64,000 nucleotides of DNA from Seriola aureovittata (GCF_021018895.1 NC_079387.1:11532542-11596541); one strand, 5' to 3'; shown: positions 1-12,027, numbered from the stretch's first letter. Program-made: numbers and translations. The notes: generated by a model not told the origin, from the letters alone.

Positions 1-2
1 TC

Positions 3-329
3 ATCAAAAGTCTGAAACGAGAGCTGGGAGACGGTGAGGGCCTGAGAGTCTGGGACCACATGAGTCCTGGAGAGTCGGACCAGATCCCACAGGAGCCTCC
101 TCGCCTCAGTCTCCACAAACACAACAATACAAAGAGTATGACTGAACTCTTTCTGCTCCTCACGCCTCCCTCTCTGCCTTTCTACTGTAGCAACATGAAA
201 ACACACAAGCCTGTGATGGAGGGAGGGAAACGAGTGAATCCTGCAGGACATGATCACTGCAGGAAGACTTCAGGATGGAACAGGAAACATGAAGGTCAGG
301 ATTTAGGCCTTTATATCATCGGATATTAG
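3..329 (+). other. open frame running in from the window edge, possible exon end
   Basis: From base 3 a frame stays open for about 109 codons to TAG at 327-329. Its first residues read IKSLKRELGD and are followed at 33-38 by GTGAGG, a usable splice donor, so the first 32 bases could be the 3' end of an exon of an upstream gene. The remainder is low in recognisable sequence. I do not recognise a family, and the frame could be chance. Confidence 0.12.
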
Positions 330-1240
330 CACCTGAAAGTTATTTTATACGCTGTCATTTCAACACTGGGTCGTGATGGAATAAATCCCAGATGTCAGTG
401 GAACCGCCGAAGGATGAATAAACGGTTTATGAATTGAGAAATTGAATTCAGAGTCAGTGAAAACCACGAAGTCCAAACCGGGCCGATCTGGATCTGTTCA
501 TGCTGAGGCTTCACTGAAGCTCCGCGATGCTCAGACTGAGTCAGTTAATCCAGTCCATGTTCAGGATCTCTGACAGAGCTTTTAAATGAAATGTTCCGGG
601 GCTTTGAAAACCATCAGTACATGTCGCTGAGGAGGTTAAGAAAAATGAGCCGTAAAGAACCACTTTAAAAAACGATCCCTCTTCGCCATAATTCAGCCTG
701 CTGAGGAACCTGTGATCAGGACGTTAGAAAAACCTCATGTCATCATTCATCCAAAGCTGCGGTCAATTTCCTGCCAGCGTCGGCCGCCACGCCGCAGCGC
801 GGCGCGGTGAACGAGACGAGGAGGGCGACGCGCTCGGTGGAGGTGATGTACTGGATCAAGCAGATCCAATTTGTCTCTGACACCGTGCGGCTGTGTGAGC
901 GACACAGCTGGACTCTGTTAGCGCTGGCGGCCTGAAACAGAGCTGTGGTTTTCCTCTCAGCGACACAAAGGGCGGCACATGAAAAGGATCATCTGCGCTC
1001 CCACACCGTGCTGTTTTCCTGTGTCTGGTCGCTCTCTGTGAAACGCTGCAGCTCTGAACGCCGTGCGTGCCATCGAAGACGAGGAGGAGCCTCCACAACA
1101 CGTCAACAACAAACAGCTTCACGTGAGAACAGCTGGACGGATGTTAGAGGTTCTGAGAGGTTCATGCTAACGGCTAAATTAGCTTTAAATAGCTTCCTCA
1201 TTTTTCAACTTCCTGCTCTATTTCCACAGTAATGCAGCTT
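330..1240. other. upstream DNA, no gene seen; CpG-rich patch at 770-850
   Basis: This stretch is unique sequence with a short CpG-dense patch around 775-835. One frame there is open from about 706 to 933 but lacks a good start or clear splice sites, so I do not call it coding. I see nothing else. Confidence 0.3.
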
Positions 1241-1262
1241 TTATTGACCCAAATGCAAATGG

Positions 1263-1306
1263 AATATATGTATATATATTATAGCAATAATATATATACA
1301 TATATT
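1263..1306. repeat. perfect 19-bp AT inverted repeat (hairpin/cruciform)
   Basis: The arm at 1263-1281 (AATATATGTATATATATTA) and the arm at 1288-1306 are exact reverse complements, separated by the six bases TAGCAA. The surrounding 1240-1660 is AT-rich and holds no gene I can see. Confidence 0.8.
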
Positions 1307-1659
1307 ATATTAGCATATGTGAAATATATGTGCAAAGAAAAAAGAAACACATATAAAAATTATATATGAAACCTATTAGAAAATGGAATCATTTCATATA
1401 TTGACTTACAGTGTGTTGAGCTCATACAAATATGTATGTTTATGAATCCTTATATTGTAGACACACGTTGTGTAATTTTACTGTGGGTATTTCATGTTAT
1501 AAACATATATCTTCATATATCCAGAGGATGTATATGTGTAATAATAATAAATCCTCTGATAGGAGACATAGACATTATGTTTTTGTATGTGTAGATTTAA
1601 TTTACACCTTTGTTTTTCTTCTTAAACGTCTAAAAATCACCTTTTACAATTAGTTCAAC

Positions 1660-2057
1660 TCAAGCCGATGATTAAAAGAAGCAGATGTGACGAACCTTTT
1701 GGTGTAATCAGATATAAGTGATGGTAAATGCGTGTTTCAACATGACATGTCGTTCCTGTCAGACGACTCGGCAGCAACAGTCGAGTCCTTTAAAGCTGAG
1801 AGGACTGTTACGACACGACCGTGACGCACTAACAAATATCCAGCGGTTGAGCAACAGCGCTGACGAAACACATTTACTGTAATCTCCCAACACGCAGGGT
1901 CAGCTCACAGTGACGCATCAACTTTAACAACAGTTGCTGTTGTTGTTTTTACATGTTTACATCTGGTTCAACTGAGTTCACACGTCACGGTCCGAGGAAG
2001 ACTCACCAGAGTCTTCATCCTGCAAAAACTCAAGGTTTCTGTAGCTATGAAGAGAAG
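1660..2057. other. upstream DNA, nothing recognised
   Basis: This is unique sequence of mixed composition. I see no gene, RNA or repeat family in it. Confidence 0.3.
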
Positions 2058-2117
2058 ATCAACACCGACATCAACACCGACATCAACACCGACATCAACA
2101 CCGACATCAACACCGAC
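2058..2117 (+). repeat. 12-bp tandem repeat, five exact copies
   Basis: The unit ATCAACACCGAC is repeated five times without mismatch. Because 12 is a multiple of three it stays open and reads as an (INTD)n peptide, but nothing suggests expression. Confidence 0.9.
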
Positions 2118-2239
2118 ATGCAGGAGATCTTTCTGGTTTTCTGGCCTTTTTCAATCAGATCCAGGACCAGTGTTCAAACACTTCAGAACCTCATGTTTCC
2201 CTGACGTGTGAACTGCTGAGATGATGAGAGGAAAGACTC

Positions 2240-2400
2240 TTCTCTCTGAGAAGAAGGTCAAAGGTCAAGGTCACAGTGACCTCACAAAACATGATTTTGA
2301 CCTTGTGAAAGCGATATCTCTGTAACACCTGGAGGGAATTTGATTGGATCGAGGACGAATTAGACTTTGGTGATCAGAACACGTTTTACCCATCATTCAT
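2240..2400. mobile_element. relic of a common fish interspersed repeat, with nuclear-receptor half-sites
   Basis: The string of AGGTCA half-sites followed by TGACCT, CTTGTGAAAGCGATATCTC, 'GAGGGAATTTGATTGGATC' and TTTGGTGATC matches a dispersed repeat I recall from many teleost genomes, at moderate divergence. The class is uncertain. It carries no coding capacity. AGGTCA copies occur at 2255-2260, 2262-2267 and 2268-2273, and TGACCT at 2277-2282. Confidence 0.5.
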
Positions 2401-2823
2401 TTCCCTCTGGATTAACGGATGTAACTGAAACTAGTCTGAGTGTCGGAGGTGATTCTCCTTTATTGGACATTCGCAGTTAGAAGCAGACAGGAAATGAGGA
2501 GAGAGAGAGAGAGACGTACGTTGTGGTCATGTGGTGTTGGACCGTGGACACCGGAGCGTCTCACAGCCATCACCACATCTTTCCCGAACCTGAGCCAAGC
2601 AGTCTTAACGACCTGAGCTCTTCACAATAAGTTTTCTAGCAGCTGTTTGTGACTCTGTGATCGAGACGTTTTCCTCGTTTAGTTTGGACGAGTCGTCGCA
2701 ACCCAAACCTTCAAAACCCGGCGCTCTACCTTCACAGACGTCCCACGCTCCAACAATAACGCCATAAATCCCTTGAGCGTAGAGCAGAGGTCCAATCATC
2801 AGAGAGCAAACATTTGTTTTCAT
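2400..2823. other. upstream DNA, nothing recognised
   Basis: This is unique sequence with a short GA run near 2498-2512. No gene or repeat family is recognised. Confidence 0.3.
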
Positions 2824-2841
2824 GGGGGGGGGGGGGGGGGG
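2824..2841 (+). repeat. poly-G tract (18)
   Basis: An uninterrupted run of 18 G, followed by a further G-rich stretch to about 2856. It could form a G-quadruplex, and its length is prone to assembly error. Confidence 0.85.
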
Positions 2842-2919
2842 TGGTGGAGGGGGGTGGATACATGAAGTGACTGAGTTTACCTTTAATTAATCACTTTTAC
2901 TCCTTCACTCATCGTCTCA

Positions 2920-3240
2920 CCCGTCTCCCCCTCCTCCCTCTCTCTCACCTTCCTCTTTCTTTTCTCCTTCCTCCTCTTCCTCTCTGCCCCGCCCCCCTCC
3001 CTGTGTACCAGATGGACACATAGTACCCCCCCCCCATCTGCATTGTCTCACTGGACTCTTTAGAGAGATAAGCCTTGCGGATTTCTACGCACGCCAACCT
3101 CGTGAACTTGACCCCTGGACGAATTCATCAAAGGAAAAGCCTGGTTGACCCCCCCACCTCCACCCACACCCCCCCCGCCCCTCCTTGGCCCCCCTCCCCT
3201 TCACAAACACAACACCCAATCTCCAGCCTTGTTTTGTTTT
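2920..3240. repeat. pyrimidine-rich region with C-runs
   Basis: Bases 2920-3003 are almost all C and T, and 3140-3200 is again C-rich. Between them, 3030-3140 is more complex. The long polypyrimidine strand could form triplex DNA. No gene is seen through 3650. Confidence 0.55.
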
Positions 3241-3656
3241 GTTGATGAAACTCAGCTTCTTCTTTTATTGATTTTACTTTTATTTCAATTCTTTGAAACT
3301 AAATTGCCACAATAAGCTACAAACAGTTTGTTGATGACGAGGAGGCGACAGAGAGTTAATAAAATCAATCAATCAATAGAACAACTGTGTTAATGTTTGT
3401 AAACAAACAGAGGCTGTAATGACATTAAAGTCGTTAAACAAAAGGTGAAAATTATGTAAAAAGTTTGAATCCATCTTTAACGAACGAGCTGCTGAGTTTT
3501 TATTGATTCTTAATTAACGAATTAAGAATTGATGATGTCACAGCTCTGACTGACAGGTTTCTCTTCTTCTTCTGCTCAGGGCCATTCATTCATTCAGCCC
3601 CCCCCCCATTTATCTAATGAACACCATATGTTGGGTTAAAGAACTGTAAAGGCTGA

Positions 3657-3882
3657 GGGGGGGGGGGGGGTGATGACAAGTGAGAAAGGAGAAAGGAGGA
3701 GGAAGAGCTAAAAGAGGACAAAAAGGTGGAGGAAGGGGAAAAAAGGAGGAGTGGGAGAAAAGGAGAAAAGGATAAGGTGAAGAAGAACAGGAAGACGAGG
3801 AGGAGGAGGAGGAGCAGGAGGAAGAGCAGGAGGAGGAGGAGCAGGAGGAAGAGGAGGAGGAGGAGGAAGAGCAGGAGGTCTG
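3657..3882 (+). repeat. poly-G (3657-3670) and (GGA)n purine tract
   Basis: Fourteen Gs are followed by about 200 bases almost entirely of G and A, mostly GGA/GAA/AGG. Any frame here reads as Arg/Lys/Glu repeats and should not be taken as a protein. Confidence 0.85.
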
Positions 3883-4473
3883 GTGTGACGCTGGTGTTGA
3901 TCCTTCTACGTGTCGTTAGAAAAGGTCGTTACTTCGCTCACAAACATCATCTGTTGATAAAGGTCATGTGATGTGATCAGCTGATGGCGTCCCTCAGACT
4001 GTGGACGCCTGACGGACGCTGATCCTCTTCTTTCAACAAAGATCCCAGTTGTGGTTTTCAGGAATAAAGGAGGCTGTAGCTGAGTTTGTTCTTCACCTCC
4101 AGGTCCGTGTTTGTCCGTGGAGGCGGCGGCGCCCTGAACTCTGCCTCACAGGCTTAGTAGACGTAAATCTGAAGGAATCCCATTAGGCTTTGAGAAAGTC
4201 TAGACTCTGACTGTGCAGCTCGGACCCGAAGCTCTGGTGTTTTACGACCCTGGACCTGCTCCATCACAGCGCAGCGTAAACACTGATTAGCAGCCCTAAA
4301 TCCCCGGGAAATGTTACAGTTTGTTGAGACACGCAGTAAATCCTGCCGCTGAGCTGTGTGATCCCGCCGTGTGGAGCGACGTGGGAAACCTGCGGGTTAT
4401 CTGGCACAGCTGGACCAAACTACCAGAGCCTCCACCTGAAGCTGAGCACCGGACTTTCAGCCAAACCCCCCGC
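3883..4473. other. upstream DNA, nothing recognised
   Basis: Unique sequence with no gene, RNA or repeat family that I can identify. Confidence 0.3.
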
Positions 4474-4515
<42 letters not shown>

Positions 4516-4599
4516 TGGTACTATTATTATTATAATTACTATTAATACTATTAGTATTATTACTATTTATCATTATAATTACTATTAATATTATTATTA

Positions 4600-4639
<40 letters not shown>

Positions 4640-4640
4640 T
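4474..4640. repeat. (ATT)n microsatellite, interrupted
   Basis: Runs of ATT/TTA at 4474-4509 and about 4585-4637 are joined by degenerate ACT/ATT units. It is a decayed trinucleotide repeat. Confidence 0.9.
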
Positions 4641-6540
4641 AGCTAGTATTTCTCAGAAACTTTAACCCAGAGAAAAAACATTCTACTGAGAGAAAATCTT
4701 ATAATCCATTAACTAAGAATCATGTTTTTGTGAATGATGCAAAAATAAAAAAGTGTGATATGTGAAAGGACGTGACGACCAGCATGTTGCTCATGTTGTT
4801 GTTAATTATTCTGTATTGATTAGTTCTTCCTTGTTATGAAAATATATCTGATTAAAAGGAGGAACAAAGGATCAGCTGTTGTGTTGCTATAAGAAGATCT
4901 CCTGTCTTCATTTTGTCTTCACTCTCTTTGGTATTAACTTTATTTTTCCATTAACCTTAAATATTCTTCTACTCCTTTATGAAGAGTGAAGTGGGTTACA
5001 TGACTGTCCTCGCCGACCAACTGTAACCGCTGGCGGAGCTGAGGTTACTTCCCTGAAAACGGCCTCATGGCGTCAGCAGGAAGTGTGTTGAAAGTGCTGA
5101 TTCACACGACCACCGAGGAACGAAAAAGGAAGGAGCGGAGCGGTGACATCTGTCAGAAACACTTCCAGGAACTCAGGACTGTCCAAACTGTGGAAAGAGC
5201 CGACACCTTCTCCTCCGCTGCCGTGTCCTCACTCCATTTCTCAGATAATCCTGGACGTCATCTGTGATGCTAACAGATGAAGCAACCGCATTACCAGATC
5301 TGGGCCGACTAATTGCACGTCGCCTGAAACCTTGTCAGCGACGTCGTTAAAAGTGATCCATGGGGTGAGTCGTGGTAAAAGCCGGAGCTTCCCCGCGCCG
5401 AGCCAGGCCGAGCTGAGACTGAGGCCCGGGCGTGCTGCTCGCAATCGACCCGTCCGGTTTTAAGAGGTGGCGGCTGACGGGCTGTAACAGGAGGAATGCC
5501 TGCTGCAGCTGCCCGCCAGTCAAGAGGGAACCAGGCCCTCTCAAGTCGGCCTCAACCCCCCAACAAGACTCCCAGCCCTTCACTTAATCCCTCTCTCAGA
5601 GCCTGACGCCCAGACCTCAAAGCTGAACCCGGCCTCCTGCCTTTCCTCTCCCCCCTTCAAACCGGTGCGTTAACTCCTAAACACTGAACTCCTCCAGCGA
5701 TGCTGGTTTGATTGAGTGGGGAGTCGTGTGAGACGAGTGGCCTCGGCGGCGCTCTCCTCAACCTCCCGCTGAAATGAAAAATGACCTTTTCACCTTGTCA
5801 GAGGATTCGCTGTTTCAGAGGAAGTGCAGGACGCACAAATTCTTTTCTTTTTCCAACGTTCTCCAACCAAAATCTCAGAGTTTACTCTTTGATTTCATTG
5901 ATCAGGTGCAGTCACACGGTAAGAGGAGCCTGACTGACCGGTCAGGTCACACAGCCACACAGTGAGAAATCAGTTTCATCCACTCTGATCCATATTAGTC
6001 TTTATTTATTCCACTGTGTCATTCTCTTCTGAACCAAACATCAGTTTTTATTAAAGTCTCCAATATTCTTCTGGTTTGAAGACACAGAAACTAAAGACGC
6101 TCGACACTTCGGAGAAGACAGAGACATATTCTGGCTTGTAGAAGAAGTCAGCGTGTGAAGACAGGAAGGAGACGACAGGCTGTGACACTACAACAAAGAA
6201 CTGGATCAAATGTGATTTCAGTCGATCCTGGAAACCAGTGAATTTCATTCTTTTTTGGTTTGACTCGTTTACAGACCAGAGCTGTGCCAGAATTCAATTT
6301 TCACAGTGTTGTTTTAACCACAGATCAGTTGAAAGGCCGTTTCCGTGCCGACTCTCCGGGTCTTGTGCCCCCCCCCCCGCTTCCATCGGGACCACAAAAA
6401 CCTCCATTAACATTTAATCCTTTCTTAAAAGTTCTAGCTCACTCATCATCCATTCTCGCAGCTTGGACCGTGGTCTCTGGTCTCTGGTCTCTGCAGCTGG
6501 GATTGTAATGTAACCCTGCACTCACTCGGCGCTGACCTGG
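4641..6540. other. upstream DNA, no gene recognised
   Basis: This is mostly unique sequence. A GC-rich, non-repetitive patch at about 5340-5600 could be regulatory, and a C-run occurs at 6368-6379. Short open frames are within chance expectation. Confidence 0.3.
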
Positions 6541-6905
6541 ATAACTGCATCAGCTAAACGCTCAAAAAGCAAAACGTCAACCGCATCCAGGCCTCAAGAA
6601 CTGGAGCTCCCGGGCATCCACACGCCCTGCGGAAACCTGCTCTGTTTACACTGTTCGGTTTACAAAATCCAACGCCAAAAAATACTTGACATTCTTATCT
6701 GGGACGTTTGTATCCTCATTTGGGGGAAGCTGAGTGTATCTGCATGTCCACGCCACCTCATCATTTCTGCCTGGGCCCAAACACATGTTTCCCTTTTAAA
6801 GTCACTTCGGAGAGGAACATTTGTACGTCTAGCATCAACATTTTGACAAGCTGCTCTGTGAATCTTTGCCAGCCCTCCTGGGAGGCGCGGTGGAAGCACC
6901 GTCAG
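6540..6905. promoter_or_regulatory. candidate non-coding regulatory block upstream of gli2
   Basis: This is complex sequence of even composition without simple repeats or a credible frame. It contains SP1- and homeodomain-poor but information-rich stretches such as 6660-6760 and 6790-6870. The call rests on texture alone. Confidence 0.2.
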
Positions 6906-7319
6906 CCCTCCGCCGGCCAACTCCTGCACGGCGAGGAGAGGTCACAGGGGGTCGTGGGTAAAATAAGCACAGGGAGACGTCTCTGTTCCCGTAAAAATGA
7001 TCATAAAGAGGGAATCAGAACACATAAAGATCCAGTGTAAACACACGGGACGTGGGCGGCACATCAGTGTCGGGGGACGGACTCTGACGAGCAGAGAGCC
7101 AATCATGTGACGCCTCGGCTCTCAACCTGAAGACTGAGGTCGCTCCGTCATTTCTCTTTTCGTTCACTTCCAGAGCTGCTGCTTCTTATACTTTAATAAC
7201 TTTTTATGTGATGATTATTCAGATGTGACTGAAGGAGAAACGGGACAAGTTGCTCTCTATTGATCATGAGGTGATTTATGGGTTTTAAAAGTTCTCCACA
7301 TGGAAACTTTGATCCAGAC

Positions 7320-7385
7320 TGAAACATTTCAACAATCATTGGATGGACTTTCCCTCTAGCGCCACCAGCAGGTTGACATTTTAAA
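7320..7385. mobile_element. relic of dispersed fish repeat
   Basis: ATCATTGGATGGACTTTCC and CTCTAGCGCCACCAGCAGGT match two segments of a repeat I recall in many teleosts, here with the middle deleted. The following 7385-7600 is AT-rich and ends with AATAAAGTAAATCA, possibly the 3' tail of a decayed retroelement. Confidence 0.45.
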
Positions 7386-7730
7386 CCGTAAACTCAAAAC
7401 GTTCCTCTTCAATCTGGCTTTTAATTAAATATGGTTTTTAGTCGTTAGTCACTTTATTTTATGTAATTATGTTGTAAATGATATTTTACTTCATGTGCTC
7501 AGTTCATGGTTTTATCACTTGATGACTCTTGATGGTTTTTGACCTCTGGTGTTTTCTGTGGCGTCACTTTGTTCCACATGTTTTAAAGAATAAAGTAAAT
7601 CAGTAAATGAAACTTTTTCATCTTTAGCTGCTTCGACTGTTTCTATCACCGTCTCATTCTGTCTGTAGAAGAAGAGTCTGATCTCTCAGTGTGTCACATG
7701 TTCATATTCATCCATGACGTCTGGACACCA

Positions 7731-7800
<70 letters not shown>

Positions 7801-7854
7801 ACACACACACACCCCCACACACACACACCACACACACACACACCCCCACACACA

Positions 7855-7885
<31 letters not shown>

Positions 7886-7930
7886 CCACACACCCCCACA
7901 CACACACCCACACACACACACACACACACA

Positions 7931-7965
<35 letters not shown>

Positions 7966-8115
7966 TCATCCATCCTCTGATCCCACACACACACAGAAAT
8001 GTACACAACAACACACACACACACACACACATGCCCTGAATGCTCTTATCTGATGCTCACACACCTCGTGTGGGCTTCTGAAAGGGCTCAGCAAACACAC
8101 ACACACACACACACA
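7731..8115. repeat. (CA)n array with CCCA interruptions
   Basis: An almost continuous CA repeat runs from 7731 to 7963 with scattered CACCCA variants, with further CA runs at 7985-7995, 8009-8031 and 8094-8115. His/Thr and Val/Cys frames here are artefacts. Confidence 0.95.
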
Positions 8116-10500
8116 GGGAAGCGTCGGCACATGAAGAGCTGCAGTGAGGTCGCGGGGTCGAGCAGAGGTGGAGTGGGCTGGAAAAGGTCCAGAGGTCAGG
8201 GACGATAACCCCGCCCCCCTTGGATACAGCCCGCCGCCCAGGTCAGCGCTCTCAGGTTACTCGCTCAGGCTTGTTTGGACGACCCCGCCTCCCCCCACGC
8301 AGCCTTGGACGTGGACTTGAGTGGTGTCCAGACATGAAAGATGGAGCGGGAGCAGAGGAAGCTGCAGGTTTTGAAACGTGACACCGCGCTGTCTGTGTTT
8401 TCTGGCGTTTCAAAGGAATCGTAAAGCTTGAAAATGCGTTATTGTGTCGAGGACCAGTTTTCTTGTGGGTTTATTGGATGTTTTTTCTCTTTTATTGAGC
8501 ACAGAACATGACGGCACTGTTCTTGATCTCTTCTTCTTCTCTGACCTTTGACCTTATGAACTTTTCCACTGAGGAAACCAGTTACAGGAGAAAAGCCCCA
8601 CCGAGCTGTGCACAACAAAAGCAACACACGACATGTAAACACATGTTGTTGTTGGTACATATAATAAAAAGGAGGCGTCACAGTAAACGTGTGGCCTGTC
8701 TCTACGTCTCATCACCTGCGCTGCTGTTTGATAAGAGTCCAGGTGTCTGGCTGCAGGACTCTGGATCAGTGGGAATTCATCCCAAAGCAGACAGGAGGAG
8801 TTGTTCCTCCTGTCTGAGGCTGTAGCTGATATTCTAATCTACACACACAACAGGAGACTGAGGAGTTCATTGTTTGTCAAATCAGTGGGACTCAAGGCTT
8901 TTTTGCAAAAATACTTCTTCCAATCACAAGGTCACTCTGCCCTGCAACCACCTCTCCCCCTGCAGAGCTGAGACAATAGGAAATCTACACAGAGTCACTG
9001 ATGCAGCTCATTTTAAACCTGTTTACAACCACGAGCTGTAAACACGGCACCAGAGCCCGAGTCTGCAGTTGTTTAGTTCAGAGGTTCTCAAACCGTTTGG
9101 CCTCAAACAAATCAATGTCTGCTTGTGACCCATTGTCAAACATCCGCGGTTATGATCAGGCCAAGCAGCGATGTTGTAGAAACCTGAAGAGGGAAGATTA
9201 TCCAGTATAATCTCCAGGAAATAAGCAAACATAAATATTCCTGCCCTTTGTCCTGCAGTCGCTCTGATACCAACAAAAAGATCTGTGATAATCCTTGTTC
9301 TATATTTTGTTTCTGTGAAGCTTCCTGTGAATTTGGACCATGAAAACTACAGAGGAGAACATGAGATCTTCTCTTCGTATTGAGAATGACTTGAATGATC
9401 TCACCTGCGTAATACAGTAACTAGGACTGACTGAGAGACGACCTGCTGCAGCTCACATGCAGCTGATGTAATGTATACGTTGTTGTGGTATACAGAGTGT
9501 CTGACGTGTTGAGGAGACTCTTTCATCCCTGCAGCTTTCATATCATATGTCACAAAGCTCAGTCTAAGCCGCTGCAGCGATAAGGTCAAACAGCAGCTTA
9601 TCACCGCTCTAAAAAATGCTGCTGTGACCTTTACACCCGCCACACAAAGCCACCAATCAGGACGCTCCCGGCCTCGCTTCTCCCTCTGGGTGAATGACGC
9701 GACGGGACGGGCTGCCGGCCAGACATCGATGACATGTCAGAGCGGCGTGTTGCAGACGCAACAGAGCGCCGCTTGTCATCAAATGCATCTATCTGAGAGG
9801 GGACGAGAGGCCGGTCGCCTGCCGCTGAAGTTCAAAGTGACCCGTGTGATTGTGATTCATCACTGCAGCGGCGTGGGAACAGAGGAAAGAGATGAGGGGA
9901 GAGGAAAAACAAAGGAAACCTACTGACCTTTTCCTCCAGACACACACCTACACCTACACCACCTTCCAAACACATCCCAAAGACTCATTCATAAACAGCT
10001 GCATCAACACAGCTGTCCTCAGCTGTGCCAGCGTCCCTCACTACACAGAACTAACTCTGATGAGTCTGAGAGCGCTGCAGGAGGCCGGCGCTTCAGAAAG
10101 GTCAAGGGGTCATTACAGTCTGAATCCCGTGGATTAGATTTACTATATTTCCTGTGATGGTTATACGTCATCGTCTCAATGAATCCTATTGACATCCAGC
10201 CACATCAGTCAGGTGACGCCTCGTAATCCACTGCTAACGTCTCCATCTCAACAACATCGATTTTCTCTGCAACACAAGTCTGACTGACCTCCAGTTCAGT
10301 TTCCTGACTCCGTCTGTTGTTGGATCAGTTTATTACCTTCAGAAACTCTTATTTATGTGTCACCGGATGATTCGCCGCAAATATAAACTGGAATCAAACT
10401 TTTTCTGGGGTCACCAGAATCATTGAGAATCCGTCTTTCATGAGCAGCAGTTAAAAAGTATCTCCGCAGGTCGCCGGTGAAGAAGGAACACAGCTCATTC
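8116..10500. other. upstream DNA, no gene recognised
   Basis: Unique sequence with GC boxes near 8211-8218 and 8284-8297 and a DR1-type TGACCTTTGACCT at 8542-8554. I see no exon or repeat family. Confidence 0.3.
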
Positions 10501-10528
10501 TTGACTTGACGTGTTGGAACCGTCCAAT

Positions 10529-11251
10529 ATGGCCGCTCTGAAGTCAGGAATGTGTATGGCCTTGATTCTTATTACAGTCTCTTCTCAGCTCGGGGTCCCA
10601 CCGCCTCTTTTCCTCGAGCCCAGATGGAGAGGAATGCCGCCGAGCGACGTGGAGCTCGGCCGCCGGCGCAAACGGCCGCCCGAGCTTTCGGCCATACCGG
10701 GGTTTAATGAAAGTTGGGATGGATGTCAGAGGGGGTTCAGAGGAAATGCCTTGATCTGCGAGGCCTGTGCTGAATTATGGGCTGGGGTCGGACGCATCTG
10801 GAGCCTGAAGCAGACACGTTTCCCCCGCCTGAGACTGCACGCGGCCAACTTCTGCAGACGTCCAGGTGGATGGATGATGGCGATGGCGGTTCCTCCCTCC
10901 TTACACAAACATGTGCGCTCCGCTTTATTGGATGACATTTTTCAGACAGAGATTCCTCTCACAGGCTGGAATGCAGAGGAAGTCTATCGCACGCTTGCAC
11001 CAGAAGGAGAGCGACAGCGAGCTGCTAACAGGGCAGCTGCAGGGTCAAGTGTCCCAGATAAAGTGCACATGATCTTTACAGAGACAGATAAAACTTGTGA
11101 TGCCGGTCCAGGCATCGCTGCGAGTTGTGTACATATAAAATGTCTTTATTTAGAAATGGGAACACATGATTCAGCAGTGAAGCTCCTTTATTGGAAACAC
11201 TCAGGAGGAAAAAATGAATTTCCCACTCATGAGCGCTTGCGGGCTGTTTGA
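10529..11251 (+). CDS. unassigned 240-codon open frame (coding status doubtful)
   Basis: This is the longest non-repetitive ATG-initiated frame in the window, 240 codons. The ATG at 10529 has A at -3 and G at +4, a strong Kozak context. The N-terminus (MAALKSGMCMALILITVSSQLG) could act as a signal peptide, and a basic RRRKR motif that could be a furin-type site follows around residue 46. Several cysteines lie between about residues 60 and 115. I recognise no domain. Against it, the second half (from about 11050) reads like non-coding sequence, the GC-rich start lowers stop frequency, and no splice partner or polyadenylation signal is evident. It could equally be a conserved non-coding element that happens to stay open. 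Confidence 0.15.
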   Translation: MAALKSGMCMALILITVSSQLGVPPPLFLEPRWRGMPPSDVELGRRRKRPPELSAIPGFNESWDGCQRGFRGNALICEACAELWAGVGRIWSLKQTRFPRLRLHAANFCRRPGGWMMAMAVPPSLHKHVRSALLDDIFQTEIPLTGWNAEEVYRTLAPEGERQRAANRAAAGSSVPDKVHMIFTETDKTCDAGPGIAASCVHIKCLYLEMGTHDSAVKLLYWKHSGGKNEFPTHERLRAV

Positions 11252-12027
11252 AATTCTGAGGCATTTCATGAGAAATCAAACACTCTCGGTACTTCCTCAT
11301 TTCACATTTCTGTCGGAAACTTGACTCTGTATTTGTCATGATTCATAACAGAGACATCATAGCTGTTTGTAATGGAGCGGTGGAGGGGAATATTTGCAGA
11401 GAGTGGAGGGAGTTGGTCTGCTGCCAGTCATTCTTAATTATCTCCATATTAATGTTCTCCAGTCTTTGTCTCAGCTGCGATTCATCTTCTCTCCCCTCAT
11501 CGTGTTTCTGTTTCCTCGTGGCTATTTAAAGGTTATATGTCATCTGCTGTCAGCGTGCTGTGACCTTTGACCTTCACAAGCTTCACTACAAATTGCTTGT
11601 AACTATGTCGATTTAGGAATTTCAGCTCTTTCTGCGGTTGCTTTCCGTATCATTTGAGATGAATGGACCCGCTACAAATGTAAATGTTTGTGCAGGAATC
11701 CAACGGTGAACTCAGAAACTCAAACTGAGCTCTGGGCAAGAAGAAGACGCACAGACACAACGTAGAACTGCAGAAACATTGTTCTTATCAAGTCAATTTC
11801 ATCTGGTGTTTGAGTCTTTACAGCTTATTTTCTTAAACAGGAAGAAAACCCCCCAGTGCAGTAAAAGTTCCACCTGCAAATTCAGATGTTTTAAGTCAAG
11901 TTTCATTTTTCTGAACTCTAGTGCAGCAACTTTCTTTTTCACAATATACAAATAATCGCACGTACACACACCTGGAGACGATACTCCTTCCTAATACAAC
12001 CATCCTGCTGCCTCAGTATGATTACAA

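Noticed and set aside
706..933. CpG-rich open frame upstream
   Set aside because: It has no convincing start or splice sites, and GC-rich DNA stays open by chance.
3726..3971. Arg-rich 81-codon frame
   Set aside because: It is a reading of the GGA/GAA purine tract.
7355..7372. CTCF-like GCGCCACCAGCAGG
   Set aside because: It mismatches the core and lies in a dispersed repeat.
7689..8039. His-Thr and Val-Cys frames of about 110 codons
   Set aside because: These are translations of (CA)n/(GT)n repeats. The same applies near 15539-15736, 29831-29927 and 30799-30848.
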